A stretch of 53,677 nt of DNA, taken from positions 1 through 53,677 of the forward strand of contig CAUWIT010000015.1 in the NCBI GenBank assembly GCA_963558965.1. Reading direction: 5' to 3'. A model generated the notes under the pieces. The model saw only the letters and a program-made list of their open reading frames with translations. It was not told the DNA's origin and ran no database searches. Every line of letters starts with the position of its first letter. Positions within the stretch are counted from its first letter, which is position 1. Of the stretch, positions 32,789-42,002 are shown piece by piece. The translations under genes were made by a program, and so were the position numbers. This stretch comes from Gallibacter sp963558965. GTDB lineage: Bacteria; Bacillota; Clostridia; Peptostreptococcales; Anaerovoracaceae.

Positions 32789-35700
32789 CTATTTTTTACA
32801 TACTTCGATGCAAGTTTCATGACCGTTGATGTCGAATTTGTCCTTAGCTTCACCAAAGTCTAATGAAACAGCCAAAGTTTCATTCTTGATGTAATCTAAG
32901 TGTTTTTCTACTGCTGCTTTAACTTCATCGTCTGCTGCAAGTAAAACTTCGATGTTATCCATCATTTCAAAGTCGTGCTGTTTTCTTAGCTGCTGTACTT
33001 TTGAAACGATTTCTCTTGCAAGACCTTCATCGATTAGATCTTGATCAAGATTTGTATCTAGGATTGTAAATACATTGTTTTCCATAGCAACTGCGAAGCC
33101 TTCTTTTGCTGTGATTTTAACATCAACCATATCAGCTGTAATTTCGAATTCTTCTTCGCCTAAAGTTACCTTAGTGCTTTCAAATCCAACGTAATCTTTT
33201 GGATTTGCAGATGCTAGCAATGCTCCAAATTCCTTGATATGACTACCTAAAACAGGGCCTGCTACCTTGAAGTTAGGTTTTAGCTGATAATTCATATAGT
33301 CGCCTAAATCCTTTTCAAAGTGAACTTCCTTGATGTTTAGTTCTTCCTCGATTAATGGAGTTAAGTCGCTGATTAGGCTTTCGTATTTTCCATCAACTAG
33401 AACGCTCTTCAATGGTTGTCTAACCTTGATACGTTCTTTTTCTCTAGCACCTCTACCTAGACCAACTAGAGTTCTTACAACGTCCATTCTTTCTTCAACT
33501 TTGTCATCAACAAGGCTTTCGTCAGCTACTGGATAGTAAGCAAGATGTACTGATTCTTCTCCTGTTAAGTTGATGTAGATTTCATCAGCTAGGAATGGAG
33601 CAAATGGTGCCATTAATTTTGATACTCCAACTAATACTTCGTATGTAGTCTTGTAAACAGCTTTTTTATCATCTGTTAATTCTTCACCCCAGAATCTTCT
33701 TCTAGCTCTTCTGATGTACCAGTTTGAAAGATCTTCACTTACAAAGTCCTGAATAGCTCTAACAGCTCTCATATGATCGTAAGTGTTCATGTATTCTGTA
33801 GCTTCTTTAGCTACTCTGTTGTATCTTGATATAATCCATCTATCTAGTTCTGGTCTGTCTGCTACAGGTACGTCAAACTCTGCTGGATTGATATTGTCCT
33901 GATTTGAATATAGTACAAAGAAATTGTAAACGTTTTTAATTGTTCCAAAGAACTTAGAAACAATTTCAACTAATCCGTCTTCGTCAAACTTAGTTGGTGT
34001 CCATGCAGGTGATGAATATAGTAGATACCATCTAGCAGCATCAGCACCGTATTTATCAAATAAGTTAAATGGATCAACTGTGTTGCCCTTTGACTTACTC
34101 ATCTTCTTGCCGTTCTTATCAAGGATTAAGTCATTTACAAGTACATTTTTGTAAGGTGCTTTGCCCTTTAAGAATGTTGAAATAGCCATTAGTGAGTAGA
34201 ACCAACCTCTAGTCTGGTCGATACCTTCGCAAATGAAATCTGCTGGGAACATCTGCTCATCAAATTTTTCCTTGTTTTCAAATGGATAATGCTGCTGAGC
34301 AAATGGCATAGCCCCACTGTCGAACCAACAGTCCATTACTTCTGGGATTCTTGTCATAGGTTTGCCGCAGTGTGGACAAGTTAGATGAATATCATCTACA
34401 TATGGTCTATGTAGTTCAACGCTCATATCAACATCTTCCTGAGCTTTTTCGATTAACTCTTCTCTTGAACCGATACATTCTAGATGACCGCATTCGCATC
34501 TCCAAATTGGAATTGGTGTACCCCAGTATCTATTTCTTGAGATAGCCCAGTCTTTAACTTCTGCAAGCCAGTTTCCAAATCTCTTTTCACCTACGAAATC
34601 TGGATACCAGTTTACTGTATTGTTATTTGCAACAAGTTCATCCTTTAACTTGCTCATTTCTATGTACCAGCTTGGCTTAGCATAGTAGATAAGTGGAGTT
34701 CCGCATCTCCAGCAATGTGGGTAGTTATGTACCATTTTTTCTTTAGCAAAGATTTTATCATCTTTAGCTAGGTACTTAACAATATCTACATCTAGGCCTT
34801 CTTCCATAACAAATCTGCCAGCCCATGGTGTTTCTGTATATTTACCATCTTCATCAACTGGGTTGATTACTGGTAGGTTGTATCTTTTTCCTGTATTGTA
34901 GTCGTCTTCACCAAATGCAGTAGCAGTATGTACGATACCAGTACCATCGCCAGTTGTAACATAGTCAGCACATGTAACGAAAAATGCTTTTTTGTCTACA
35001 TCTATGAATGGCATTAGCTGTTCGTATTCCATGTATTCTAGGTCTTTACCTTTCATTTCTTCAAGCACTTCGTACTTAGCATCGCCTAGAACTTTACCTG
35101 CTAATTCTTTTGCTAGATAGAAGATATTTTCTTCGTTATCTCCGTCTAACATTTTAACTTTGATATAGTCAACATCTGCATGAACTGTTAATGCAACGTT
35201 TGCTGCCAATGTCCATGGAGTAGTTGTCCATGCTAGGAAGTATTCGTTGTCAGCATCTTTTTTCTTAAATTTAACTGTTAGAGTTAAAACTTTAACTTCC
35301 TTATATCCTTGTGCTACTTCGTGAGAAGCTAGACCTGTTCCACAACGAGGGCAATATGGTAGGATTTTATGACCTTCGTAAATCATACCAGCTTTGAAAA
35401 ATTCTTTTAAAATCCACCAACATGATTCGATATAGTTGTTATCAAGTGTGATATATGGATTGTCAAGATCAACTAAGTAACCCATTCTATGAGTCATTTC
35501 TCTCCAAAGACTTTCGTATGAAAATACTGATTTTCTACATTTCTGGTTAAATTCTTTTATACCATATTTTTCTATATCCTGTTTGCCAGTCATCTTTAAC
35601 TGTTTTTCAACTTCGATTTCTACTGGTAGTCCGTGAGTATCCCATCCAGCTTTTCTTCTAACCTGGAAGCCCTGCATTGTCTTATATCTGCAAACTGAGT

Positions 35701-35893
35701 CCTTTAGAGTTCTAGCCATTACGTGATGAATACCAGGTCTGCCATTAGCAGTTGGAGGTCCTTCGTAAAAGATAAACTGTGGCTGTCCTTCTCTAGTTGT
35801 AACACATTTTTCCAGTAAGTCTTCTTCTGCCCAAGCATCTGCCTGGCCTAACTGAAGTTCAGCTATGGGTTTTTCGGATAAATTCTTAAACAT
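32789..35893 (-). CDS. ileS: Isoleucyl-tRNA synthetase, type 2, with permuted GIHH signature
   Basis: Charges tRNA-Ile. From the ATG at 35893 (1034 residues) the class I signature region reads PPTANGRPGIHHVMART. The usual HIGH is replaced by GIHH at about residues 54-57. KMSKS is intact at about 597-601. The editing domain includes WTTTPWTLAANVAL and GTGIVHTATAFGEDDY. Zinc-like pairs CPRC and CWRC lie at about 181 and 394, with CPHC near 506. Length and wording are those of the IleRS2 branch, which is generally little affected by mupirocin. AGGAG lies ten bases before the chosen ATG; an earlier in-frame GTG is too close to it. A T-box controls the gene. Confidence 0.97.
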   Translation of the reverse strand: MFKNLSEKPIAELQLGQADAWAEEDLLEKCVTTREGQPQFIFYEGPPTANGRPGIHHVMARTLKDSVCRYKTMQGFQVRRKAGWDTHGLPVEIEVEKQLKMTGKQDIEKYGIKEFNQKCRKSVFSYESLWREMTHRMGYLVDLDNPYITLDNNYIESCWWILKEFFKAGMIYEGHKILPYCPRCGTGLASHEVAQGYKEVKVLTLTVKFKKKDADNEYFLAWTTTPWTLAANVALTVHADVDYIKVKMLDGDNEENIFYLAKELAGKVLGDAKYEVLEEMKGKDLEYMEYEQLMPFIDVDKKAFFVTCADYVTTGDGTGIVHTATAFGEDDYNTGKRYNLPVINPVDEDGKYTETPWAGRFVMEEGLDVDIVKYLAKDDKIFAKEKMVHNYPHCWRCGTPLIYYAKPSWYIEMSKLKDELVANNNTVNWYPDFVGEKRFGNWLAEVKDWAISRNRYWGTPIPIWRCECGHLECIGSREELIEKAQEDVDMSVELHRPYVDDIHLTCPHCGKPMTRIPEVMDCWFDSGAMPFAQQHYPFENKEKFDEQMFPADFICEGIDQTRGWFYSLMAISTFLKGKAPYKNVLVNDLILDKNGKKMSKSKGNTVDPFNLFDKYGADAARWYLLYSSPAWTPTKFDEDGLVEIVSKFFGTIKNVYNFFVLYSNQDNINPAEFDVPVADRPELDRWIISRYNRVAKEATEYMNTYDHMRAVRAIQDFVSEDLSNWYIRRARRRFWGEELTDDKKAVYKTTYEVLVGVSKLMAPFAPFLADEIYINLTGEESVHLAYYPVADESLVDDKVEERMDVVRTLVGLGRGAREKERIKVRQPLKSVLVDGKYESLISDLTPLIEEELNIKEVHFEKDLGDYMNYQLKPNFKVAGPVLGSHIKEFGALLASANPKDYVGFESTKVTLGEEEFEITADMVDVKITAKEGFAVAMENNVFTILDTNLDQDLIDEGLAREIVSKVQQLRKQHDFEMMDNIEVLLAADDEVKAAVEKHLDYIKNETLAVSLDFGEAKDKFDINGHETCIEVCKK

Positions 35894-35947
35894 AAACTTC
35901 ACTCTCCTGTTCTATATTTTTTCAAACTTTCAAACCAAAATTTTCGT

Positions 35948-36163
35948 AAAAAAAATCCCTAATCCTTATGGACTAGGGACGATTATCTAACCGCGGTACC
36001 ACCCTTGTTGCACAAATAATAAAATGTGCCTCTTGTTGGTATTTAATTGTAGACTCCAGACTGATCTATTACCTTGTTCACCAATTGCCTCTCACCTACG
36101 CAATCTCTCTGTAAGGATATTACCAAAGTAACCGGTTCCTTCAACGTCTTTTTTCAATTTACA
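35948..36163 (-). ncRNA. T-box leader, isoleucine specifier
   Basis: The T-box core AACAAGGGTGGTACCGCGG is on the minus strand at 35991-36009. The terminator is at 35948-35979: CCCTAGTCC with GGATTAGGG, then eight T. Stem I begins around AGAGAGATTGC. The specifier reads ATC (36063-36065) in the context AG-ATC-AGTCTGGAGTC, with the conserved CTGGAGT on its 3' side, so uncharged tRNA-Ile should cause readthrough. A further small stem, AAGGA with TCCTT at 36113-36141, precedes the AGAGAG element. Confidence 0.93.
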
Positions 36164-36169
36164 TTTGTT

Positions 36170-36198
36170 ATTTTATAGGGTAGCAACACAAATGTCAA
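36170..36198 (-). promoter_or_regulatory. Promoter of the T-box/ileS transcript
   Basis: Minus-strand consensus TTGACA (36193-36198), 17 bp, TAAAAT (36170-36175). Transcription should begin near 36163, at the 5' end of the T-box. Confidence 0.88.
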
Positions 36199-36387
36199 GC
36201 ATAAATTTTTGTTGACAGAACATAAATATTCTATAATTTATTGTGATTTTTTACAATTTCATCTATAGATTTTTTCAAGTCAATAATAACATCTTGTTAT
36301 GTATCATTGAAATATCAACAATTTTATTAGCTTTTATCTTTACAAAAATTATGTTTATTTTTATAAAAAATGGTGCATTTTCGACAA
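36199..36387. other. AT-rich spacer between pnp and the ileS promoter
   Basis: The rest of the 494-nt gap between ileS and pnp. The pnp stop is followed by a weak A/T hairpin (AAAATG with CATTTT) and a T-run that may terminate transcription. I find no supported small gene and no strong promoter. Confidence 0.45.
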
Positions 36388-38487
36388 TTATTTAATGCCT
36401 TTTCTTGTTAAGTTTATTCTATCCTGGCTATCGATTTCTGTTACCTTTACCTTAACAATATCTCCTACATTCATTTCATCTTCTACTTTTTCCACTCTAT
36501 GATCAGCCATCTTTGAAATATGTAGTAGACCTTCTTTTCCTGGTAGGATTTCGATAAATGCTCCAAATGTAGTAGTTCTTGTTACTTTACCTTCGTAAAT
36601 TGCTCCAACCTCTACATCTTTAATAAGCAATTCGATTTCAGCAAGACCAGCCTGTGCTGATTCCATATCAGGAGCTGCGATGTATAGCATACCATCGTCT
36701 TCAATATCGATTTTAACTCCAGTTTTTTCAACGATTGCATTGATTGTTTTACCACCAGGTCCAATAATAACTCTGATTTTTTCAGGATCGATCTGCATAG
36801 AGATAATTCTTGGTGCATATGGTGATAATTCTGCTCTTGGTTCTGGGATTTCTGCTAACATTTCACTCATAATATGCATACGTCCATCATGAGCCTGTTT
36901 TAGCGCATCCTGTAAAACTTTTTTAGATAAACCGTGAACCTTAATATCCATCTGAATAGCAGTTACACCTTTTGCTGTACCTGCAACCTTAAAGTCCATA
37001 TCACCTAAAAAGTCTTCCATACCCTGAATATCTGATAAGATAGCCATTGTTGATGAACCATCTTCTTCTACTCTTTCTACTAATCCCATTGCAATACCAG
37101 CTACTGGAGCTTTAATAGGTACACCAGCATCCATAAGAGCTAGACAGCTTCCGCATACTGATGCCTGAGAAGTTGAACCATTTGAAGATAAAATTTCTGA
37201 TACAACTCTAATTGCATATGGAAATTCTTCAACTGAAGGTAATACTGGTAAAATAGCTCTTTCAGCAAGAGCACCGTGACCGATTTCTCTTCTGCCTGGG
37301 CTTCTCATAGGTCTAGCTTCACCAACTGAATAAGGTGGGAAGTTGTAATGATGCATATATCTCTTTTCTGTCTGTTCTGAGATACCATCAATTCTCTGTC
37401 CATCAGAAATTGGGCCTAAAGTAGCAATTGAAAGAGCCTGAGTCTGGCCTCTCTTAAATAGTCCGCTACCATGAGTTCTAGGTAAAATACCTGTATCTAC
37501 CCAAATAGGTCTAATTTCTTCGTATTTTCTGTTATCAGGTCTGATGCCGTCATCTAAAATAAGGCTTCTAACCTGTTCTTTTGTAATATCATATAAAACG
37601 CTTGCAATATCTTTTTCTGATTCTGGATATTTTTCAGCAAAATATTCCTGAGTTTCGATTTCAACTGCATCCATGTTTTCAAGTCTTTCCATCTTTTCAA
37701 CAGTGTGAACAGCTTCTCTCATTTTGCCTTCTGCGTATTCTCTTACATCTGCTTCTATTTCTTCTGGAACTTTGTAAAGTTCAACTTCCATTTTAGGTTT
37801 ACCAACTTCTGCAACAACCTCATCGATAAACTCTATGATTTCTTTGATTTCTTCATGAGCAAACATAATCGCATCTAGTACAGTTTCTTCTGGGATTTCA
37901 TTTGCTCCAGCTTCTACCATCATAATCGCATCTTTTGTACCAGAAACAACTAGATGTAGATCACTTTTTTCTCTTTCTTCTAGACCTGGGTTGATTATAA
38001 ACTCTCCATCTACCATTCCTACTAAAACTGAAGCTGTAGGGCCATCCCAAGGAATATCAGAAATAGCCAAAGCAACTGATGAACCAATCATAGCAGCGAT
38101 TTCTGATGGAGCATCTAAGTCCATAGACATAACTGTAGCAACTACTTGTACATCATTGTAAAAACCTTTTGGGAATAAAGGTCTAAGAGGTCTATCCATA
38201 AGTCTTGAATTTAGGATAGCCTTTTCACTAGGTCTACCTTCTCTTTTAATAAATCCGCCAGGAATTTTACCTGCGGCATACATCTTTTCTTCGTAATCAC
38301 AACTTAAAGGGAAAAAGTCGATATCCGGTCTTGGCTGTGCAGATGCAACAGCAGTTACATTTACAACTGTATCTCCGTATCTAACCATAACCTGACCATT
38401 TGCCATTTCGCAAACTTTACCGATTTCTAGTTCCAATAATTTGCCGCCAACGGCTGTTCTAAATACTTTGTAATCTTCAAATTTCAT
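36388..38487 (-). CDS. pnp: Polyribonucleotide nucleotidyltransferase (PNPase)
   Basis: Phosphorolytic 3'-5' exoribonuclease that degrades mRNA as a trimer. Two RNase PH domains (about residues 10-145 and 315-460) flank a helical linker, followed by KH (about 560-615, IIGPGGKTINAI) and S1 (about 625-695, GAIYEGKVTRTTTFGAFIEILPGKEGLLHIS) domains. The active core includes FKRGQTQALSIATLGP and MDIKVHGLS. The 699-residue length is standard. It follows rpsO with a terminator in between, the usual rpsO-pnp arrangement, so pnp depends on readthrough or processing. Confidence 0.98.
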   Translation of the reverse strand: MKFEDYKVFRTAVGGKLLELEIGKVCEMANGQVMVRYGDTVVNVTAVASAQPRPDIDFFPLSCDYEEKMYAAGKIPGGFIKREGRPSEKAILNSRLMDRPLRPLFPKGFYNDVQVVATVMSMDLDAPSEIAAMIGSSVALAISDIPWDGPTASVLVGMVDGEFIINPGLEEREKSDLHLVVSGTKDAIMMVEAGANEIPEETVLDAIMFAHEEIKEIIEFIDEVVAEVGKPKMEVELYKVPEEIEADVREYAEGKMREAVHTVEKMERLENMDAVEIETQEYFAEKYPESEKDIASVLYDITKEQVRSLILDDGIRPDNRKYEEIRPIWVDTGILPRTHGSGLFKRGQTQALSIATLGPISDGQRIDGISEQTEKRYMHHYNFPPYSVGEARPMRSPGRREIGHGALAERAILPVLPSVEEFPYAIRVVSEILSSNGSTSQASVCGSCLALMDAGVPIKAPVAGIAMGLVERVEEDGSSTMAILSDIQGMEDFLGDMDFKVAGTAKGVTAIQMDIKVHGLSKKVLQDALKQAHDGRMHIMSEMLAEIPEPRAELSPYAPRIISMQIDPEKIRVIIGPGGKTINAIVEKTGVKIDIEDDGMLYIAAPDMESAQAGLAEIELLIKDVEVGAIYEGKVTRTTTFGAFIEILPGKEGLLHISKMADHRVEKVEDEMNVGDIVKVKVTEIDSQDRINLTRKGIK

Positions 38488-38533
38488 TTAAACAACTACC
38501 TCCTGTTTAAATCCACTTCCATTATCTAATATA

Positions 38534-38561
38534 AATAAAAGCGAGGCTTTGTACCTCGCTT
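38534..38561 (-). terminator. Terminator between rpsO and pnp
   Basis: Minus-strand AAGCGAGG with CCTCGCTT and a 7-nt loop, then TTATTTAT. The T-run is interrupted, which suits partial readthrough into pnp. Confidence 0.75.
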
Positions 38562-38572
38562 AAATTCCAAAA

Positions 38573-38839
38573 CTATTTTCTTAGTCCTAAACGAGAAACA
38601 AGACTTCTGTATCTTTCGATGTCCTGTTCCTTAACATAGTTAAGAAGGTTTCTTCTTCTACCTACCATCTTTAGTAGACCTCTTCTTGAGTGGTGGTCTT
38701 TTTTGTGAACTTTTAGATGTTCATTTAAATCGTTGATTTTGTAAGTTAGAATAGCAACCTGTACTTCTGGAGAACCTGTATCTCCTTCTTTTAGAGCATA
38801 TTCGTTAATAATTTCTGCTTTTTTTTCTTTAGTAATCAT
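38573..38839 (-). CDS. rpsO: Small-subunit ribosomal protein S15
   Basis: Primary 16S rRNA-binding protein of the 30S platform. The 88 residues carry all signature blocks: YALKEGDTGSPEVQVAILT, LNEHLKVHKKDHHSRRGLL and VGRRRNLLNYV. It has its own promoter and a structured leader. S15 represses its own synthesis through leader RNA in several bacteria, but the structures differ among lineages. Confidence 0.98.
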   Translation of the reverse strand: MITKEKKAEIINEYALKEGDTGSPEVQVAILTYKINDLNEHLKVHKKDHHSRRGLLKMVGRRRNLLNYVKEQDIERYRSLVSRLGLRK

Positions 38840-38869
38840 GTTTATTTCTCCTTTTCTTAATACGCCTAC

Positions 38870-38906
38870 TACTGAGTTTATTGTTGGAGTTTCGATAAAC
38901 TAAGTA
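38870..38906 (-). promoter_or_regulatory. Hairpin in the rpsO leader
   Basis: On the minus strand a stem forms from TACT-T-AGTTTAT and ATAAACT-C-AGTA (7 bp, one mismatch, 4 bp) around a 13-nt loop. It lies in the 5' part of the roughly 80-nt leader, about 30 nt before the ribosome site. It is a candidate S15 autoregulatory element; this is inference from position. Confidence 0.4.
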
Positions 38907-38929
38907 ACAGGTAAATTTAACAACAACTT

Positions 38930-38958
38930 ATGATACCATACAGTCGCTGCAATTGCAA
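38930..38958 (-). promoter_or_regulatory. Promoter of rpsO-pnp
   Basis: Minus-strand TTGCAA (38953-38958), 17 bp, TATCAT (38930-38935), with a TGG extension before the -10. Confidence 0.75.
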
Positions 38959-38964
38959 GGATTA

Positions 38965-39321
38965 TTATTTATTTTCCTCATCATATAGACATTTTTTATA
39001 AATACATGCACCAGCCACAGCCGCAGACAAAACCACAGCACTTGTAATTGCTGTAACTTTTAAAATCTTGCTTCTTTTTCTCATTTTTATCATAGTTTTC
39101 TCATCAATATGATGTTCTATATAATCCATAGCCGCATCACAAGGAGAACCAAACTTTTCAATTACATACTTAAAATCAGTCATCCTGTGAGCTTCTATAT
39201 ATCCCTTAATCTCCAATTCTAAATTGTATAGATATTCTTTTTCTTCTCTTCTTACAAAAGGCAATATATTTTTAACATCTTTAATATATTTATCTGTCAT
39301 CTTGTCCATATAATTTTTCAT
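38965..39321 (-). CDS. Small protein with one C-terminal membrane helix, function unknown
   Basis: A 118-residue protein with a charged helical N-terminal domain of about 80 residues (DKYIKDVKNILPFVRREEKEYL, then VIEKFGSPCDAAMDYI), followed by a membrane helix at about 90-108. The domain reminds me of the HAAS/DUF1700-like helical domain found with PadR regulators and of small DUF6120-type proteins, but I am not sure. AAAGGAAATAG precedes the ATG. It is the last gene before the rpsO promoter, 33 nt after the aminopeptidase gene. Confidence 0.72.
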   Translation of the reverse strand: MKNYMDKMTDKYIKDVKNILPFVRREEKEYLYNLELEIKGYIEAHRMTDFKYVIEKFGSPCDAAMDYIEHHIDEKTMIKMRKRSKILKVTAITSAVVLSAAVAGACIYKKCLYDEENK

Positions 39322-39354
39322 AACTATTTCCTTTCATAAAACAAACAAATGCCC

Positions 39355-41145
39355 TTAAAGTGGCAATGTCGCTTCTCTCAACCATGCTTTTTCATCATCG
39401 TCTAGGAATGGCGAAATCTTTTCATAAACTTTTTGGTGGTACTCATCAAGCCATGCGATTTCATACTGTGTCATCAGTGATTTGTCAATTGCTTCCTTGT
39501 CGATTGGTACATAAGTCAATGTTTCAAAACTCATAAACTGACCGTATTCATTTGCAACATCCTTTACAGTTAAAAGCTCATTTTCAATACGAATACCGTA
39601 TTCACCTTCAAGGTATAGACCTGGTTCATTTGAAGTAATCATACCTTCCTGAAGAGGCGCACTGTCGTTAATACCTGCAACTTTTCTCCATCTGAAGCCA
39701 TTTGGTTCTTCGTGAATAGTTGAAATATAGCCGATACCATGTCCTGTTCCATGTTTGTAGTCAAGACCCATTTCCCACATCATACCTCTGCAAAGAATAT
39801 CTAGATTAATACCGTTACATCCTTGTAAAAACTTAGCCATGCTAAGTCTAATCATACCTCTTAAAACAGTTGTATAATGGAATTTCTGTTTGTCGCTTAC
39901 TTCTCCTAATACAATAGTTCTAGTTGTATCAGTAGATCCATCTTTGTAATGTCCACCGCTATCGACTAGTAAAAATCCCTTTGGCGCAAGCTTTGCATGA
40001 TCTTCTTCTGTAGCGTGATAATGTACAAATGCTGCATTTTTTTCATAGCCTGCAATTGTTTCAAAGCTGTTTTCTATAAATCTATCCTGCTCTTTTCTAA
40101 ATTCAAGTAACTTTTCAGCAGCAGAAACTTCTGTAACTTCCTCAGTTTTAACAGCATTTTTTAGCCAGTAAATAAACTTAGTCTGAGCTACACCATCCCT
40201 AATATGGGCATTTTTGTTATTTTCAAGTTCAACTGGATTTTTGCAAGCCTTCCATAGCTGAGTCGGTGAAAATTCATCTACAATCTCTACAGCCAAAGGA
40301 ATATTGCTGTAAATTTTAAAGTTTAGTGTATTTAAATTTACTAAAACTCTCTCTACATTGATAGTTTTAACAAAGTCGTAAATTTCATCATACTCTCTTA
40401 TTTCAACACCATCTGCTTCAAACTGAGATAATAAATCTTCCCCTAGCTTTGAACTATCTACAAACAAGTATTTTTCTTTAGTTGTAACAACCATATATGC
40501 TAATACTACTGGGAAAAATTCAACATCGTTTCCTCTCATATTAGTTAGCCATGCAATATCATCTAAAGTTGATAAAATCTGCATATCACAATCTTTTTCA
40601 ACTAGATACTCCTGAAGCTTTTCAATTTTTTCTCTGCTGCTCTGTCCTGAAAACTCTTCTGTCACTAACCATGCCTTGTCCTTAGGTAAGGCTGGTCGAT
40701 CCTGCCAAACTAAATCAACAAGATCTTCTTCACAGTAGATTTTACCTTCTTTTGTCAAAGCTGCAGCTGCTATTTCCTCTGCAAAATGTGTATTTACAAC
40801 TCTGCCATCAAATCCAACAGTACCCCCTTGCGGAGTTTTTTCTGATATATAATTTTCAATAGTAGGAACTCCAGGCTCACCCATTTCCATCTTTTTAATG
40901 CTGCTACCTTCAAGCTGTTTAGCTGCCTGTAAAAAATATCTGCCATCAACCCATAAAGCAGCTTCATCTAATGTAACTACTAGGTTTCCTTCAGATCCAT
41001 TGAAGCCAGACATAAATTCTCTAGCCTTAAAATAGTTACCAACAGTTTCAGTTTGATGAAAATCAGAAGTCGGCACAACATAGACATCTATATTTCTAAA
41101 CTTCATCTCTTCTCTTAAACATGCTAATCTCTCTTTTATATCCAT
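39355..41145 (-). CDS. M24 family Xaa-Pro aminopeptidase
   Basis: Two-metal aminopeptidase removing N-terminal residues before proline. The catalytic pita-bread domain begins near residue 310 with metal ligands D395, D406, H469, E507 and E521 (VDSGGHYKDGSTDTTRT, GTGHGIGY, NEPGLYL, IENELL). Two creatinase-like N-terminal domains precede it, and a C-terminal cap follows. The 596 residues match the long aminopeptidase P form shared with eukaryotic APP1. GGAGG lies eight bases before the ATG. The EFR1 gene ends 2 nt upstream. Confidence 0.93.
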   Translation of the reverse strand: MDIKERLACLREEMKFRNIDVYVVPTSDFHQTETVGNYFKAREFMSGFNGSEGNLVVTLDEAALWVDGRYFLQAAKQLEGSSIKKMEMGEPGVPTIENYISEKTPQGGTVGFDGRVVNTHFAEEIAAAALTKEGKIYCEEDLVDLVWQDRPALPKDKAWLVTEEFSGQSSREKIEKLQEYLVEKDCDMQILSTLDDIAWLTNMRGNDVEFFPVVLAYMVVTTKEKYLFVDSSKLGEDLLSQFEADGVEIREYDEIYDFVKTINVERVLVNLNTLNFKIYSNIPLAVEIVDEFSPTQLWKACKNPVELENNKNAHIRDGVAQTKFIYWLKNAVKTEEVTEVSAAEKLLEFRKEQDRFIENSFETIAGYEKNAAFVHYHATEEDHAKLAPKGFLLVDSGGHYKDGSTDTTRTIVLGEVSDKQKFHYTTVLRGMIRLSMAKFLQGCNGINLDILCRGMMWEMGLDYKHGTGHGIGYISTIHEEPNGFRWRKVAGINDSAPLQEGMITSNEPGLYLEGEYGIRIENELLTVKDVANEYGQFMSFETLTYVPIDKEAIDKSLMTQYEIAWLDEYHQKVYEKISPFLDDDEKAWLREATLPL

Positions 41146-41147
41146 AT

Positions 41148-41969
41148 TTAATCCTCCAAATAAAATTTGTTTTCTGCTCTTCTTGTATATATTTCTTCTA
41201 GCTCATGTTGATGATACAAATATCCTTCATCATCAAAATATTTGGCACCTTTTGGACATTTTTTAACGCAAGCACAGCATTTCATACAAATGCCGTTTAT
41301 CTTGCTAACATCTTCAAAATCTATTGAACCAAGAGGACATAGTTTAGCACAAAGCTTGCAATCATCACACTTGTCGTTTGTCTTTGGTTTTACTTTTCGT
41401 ATATCTATAGGATTTTCAAATCTATCTCTAGGCTGGTAGTAACCTCTGTATGGGAATGCCACGCCATCGACTTTTACAGGTGATTTTATATCGCCACTTT
41501 TTATTTTTTCAGACACTTTTTTTGCAAATGCCAAAATTTCTTCCATATCGTCATTATCAGGTCTTCCTTTTCCTAAAATACGCGAAAAACTATGTTCTCC
41601 CACACAGCCTGCAGCCGCGAAAGTTGTCATTCCTGCTTTTTCTAAAATATCTCTAAGTTCAATTAAAGCATCGTCAAAACTGCGATTGCCAAACATAACT
41701 ACCGGCACTGCAATTGCGCCATTTCCCTGCAATGTATCCAAATACTTTAACAGCAAGTTTGGCACTCTGCCAGCAATTACCGGCGTACCGAAAATCACTA
41801 TATCAGTGTTTTCAAATTTTTTAGGTTCTTGCCTAGCAAAAAGAGGAGTGAAATCCCACTCCTCGTATTTTAGACACAGCTCATCGGCTATTTTCTTTGC
41901 AATAGCTTTAACAGTTTTTTCAGTTGTTCCTGTACCGCTAAAATATGCGGCAAATACTCTTTTATACAT
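41148..41969 (-). CDS. EFR1 family flavodoxin-ferredoxin fusion
   Basis: Predicted electron carrier combining an N-terminal flavodoxin domain with a C-terminal 2[4Fe-4S] ferredoxin. FMN-phosphate loop YFSGTGTTEKT lies near the start and the second flavin loop is GTPVIAGRVPN. The clusters are bound by CDDCKLCAKLC and CMKCCACVKKC. The start is the ATG at 41969 (273 residues), with AGGTG upstream; an in-frame GTG three codons earlier lacks a good spacing. The family is typical of anaerobes. Redox partner is unknown, and the adjacent peptidase gives no hint. Confidence 0.9.
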   Translation of the reverse strand: MYKRVFAAYFSGTGTTEKTVKAIAKKIADELCLKYEEWDFTPLFARQEPKKFENTDIVIFGTPVIAGRVPNLLLKYLDTLQGNGAIAVPVVMFGNRSFDDALIELRDILEKAGMTTFAAAGCVGEHSFSRILGKGRPDNDDMEEILAFAKKVSEKIKSGDIKSPVKVDGVAFPYRGYYQPRDRFENPIDIRKVKPKTNDKCDDCKLCAKLCPLGSIDFEDVSKINGICMKCCACVKKCPKGAKYFDDEGYLYHQHELEEIYTRRAENKFYLED

Positions 41970-42002
41970 ATTGTTCACCTATATTGATTTTTAAGTGATA
42001 GT

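Noticed and set aside
36212..36237. Plus-strand TTGACA and TATAAT near the pnp end
   Set aside because: The spacer is only 14 bp and no plus-strand gene follows.
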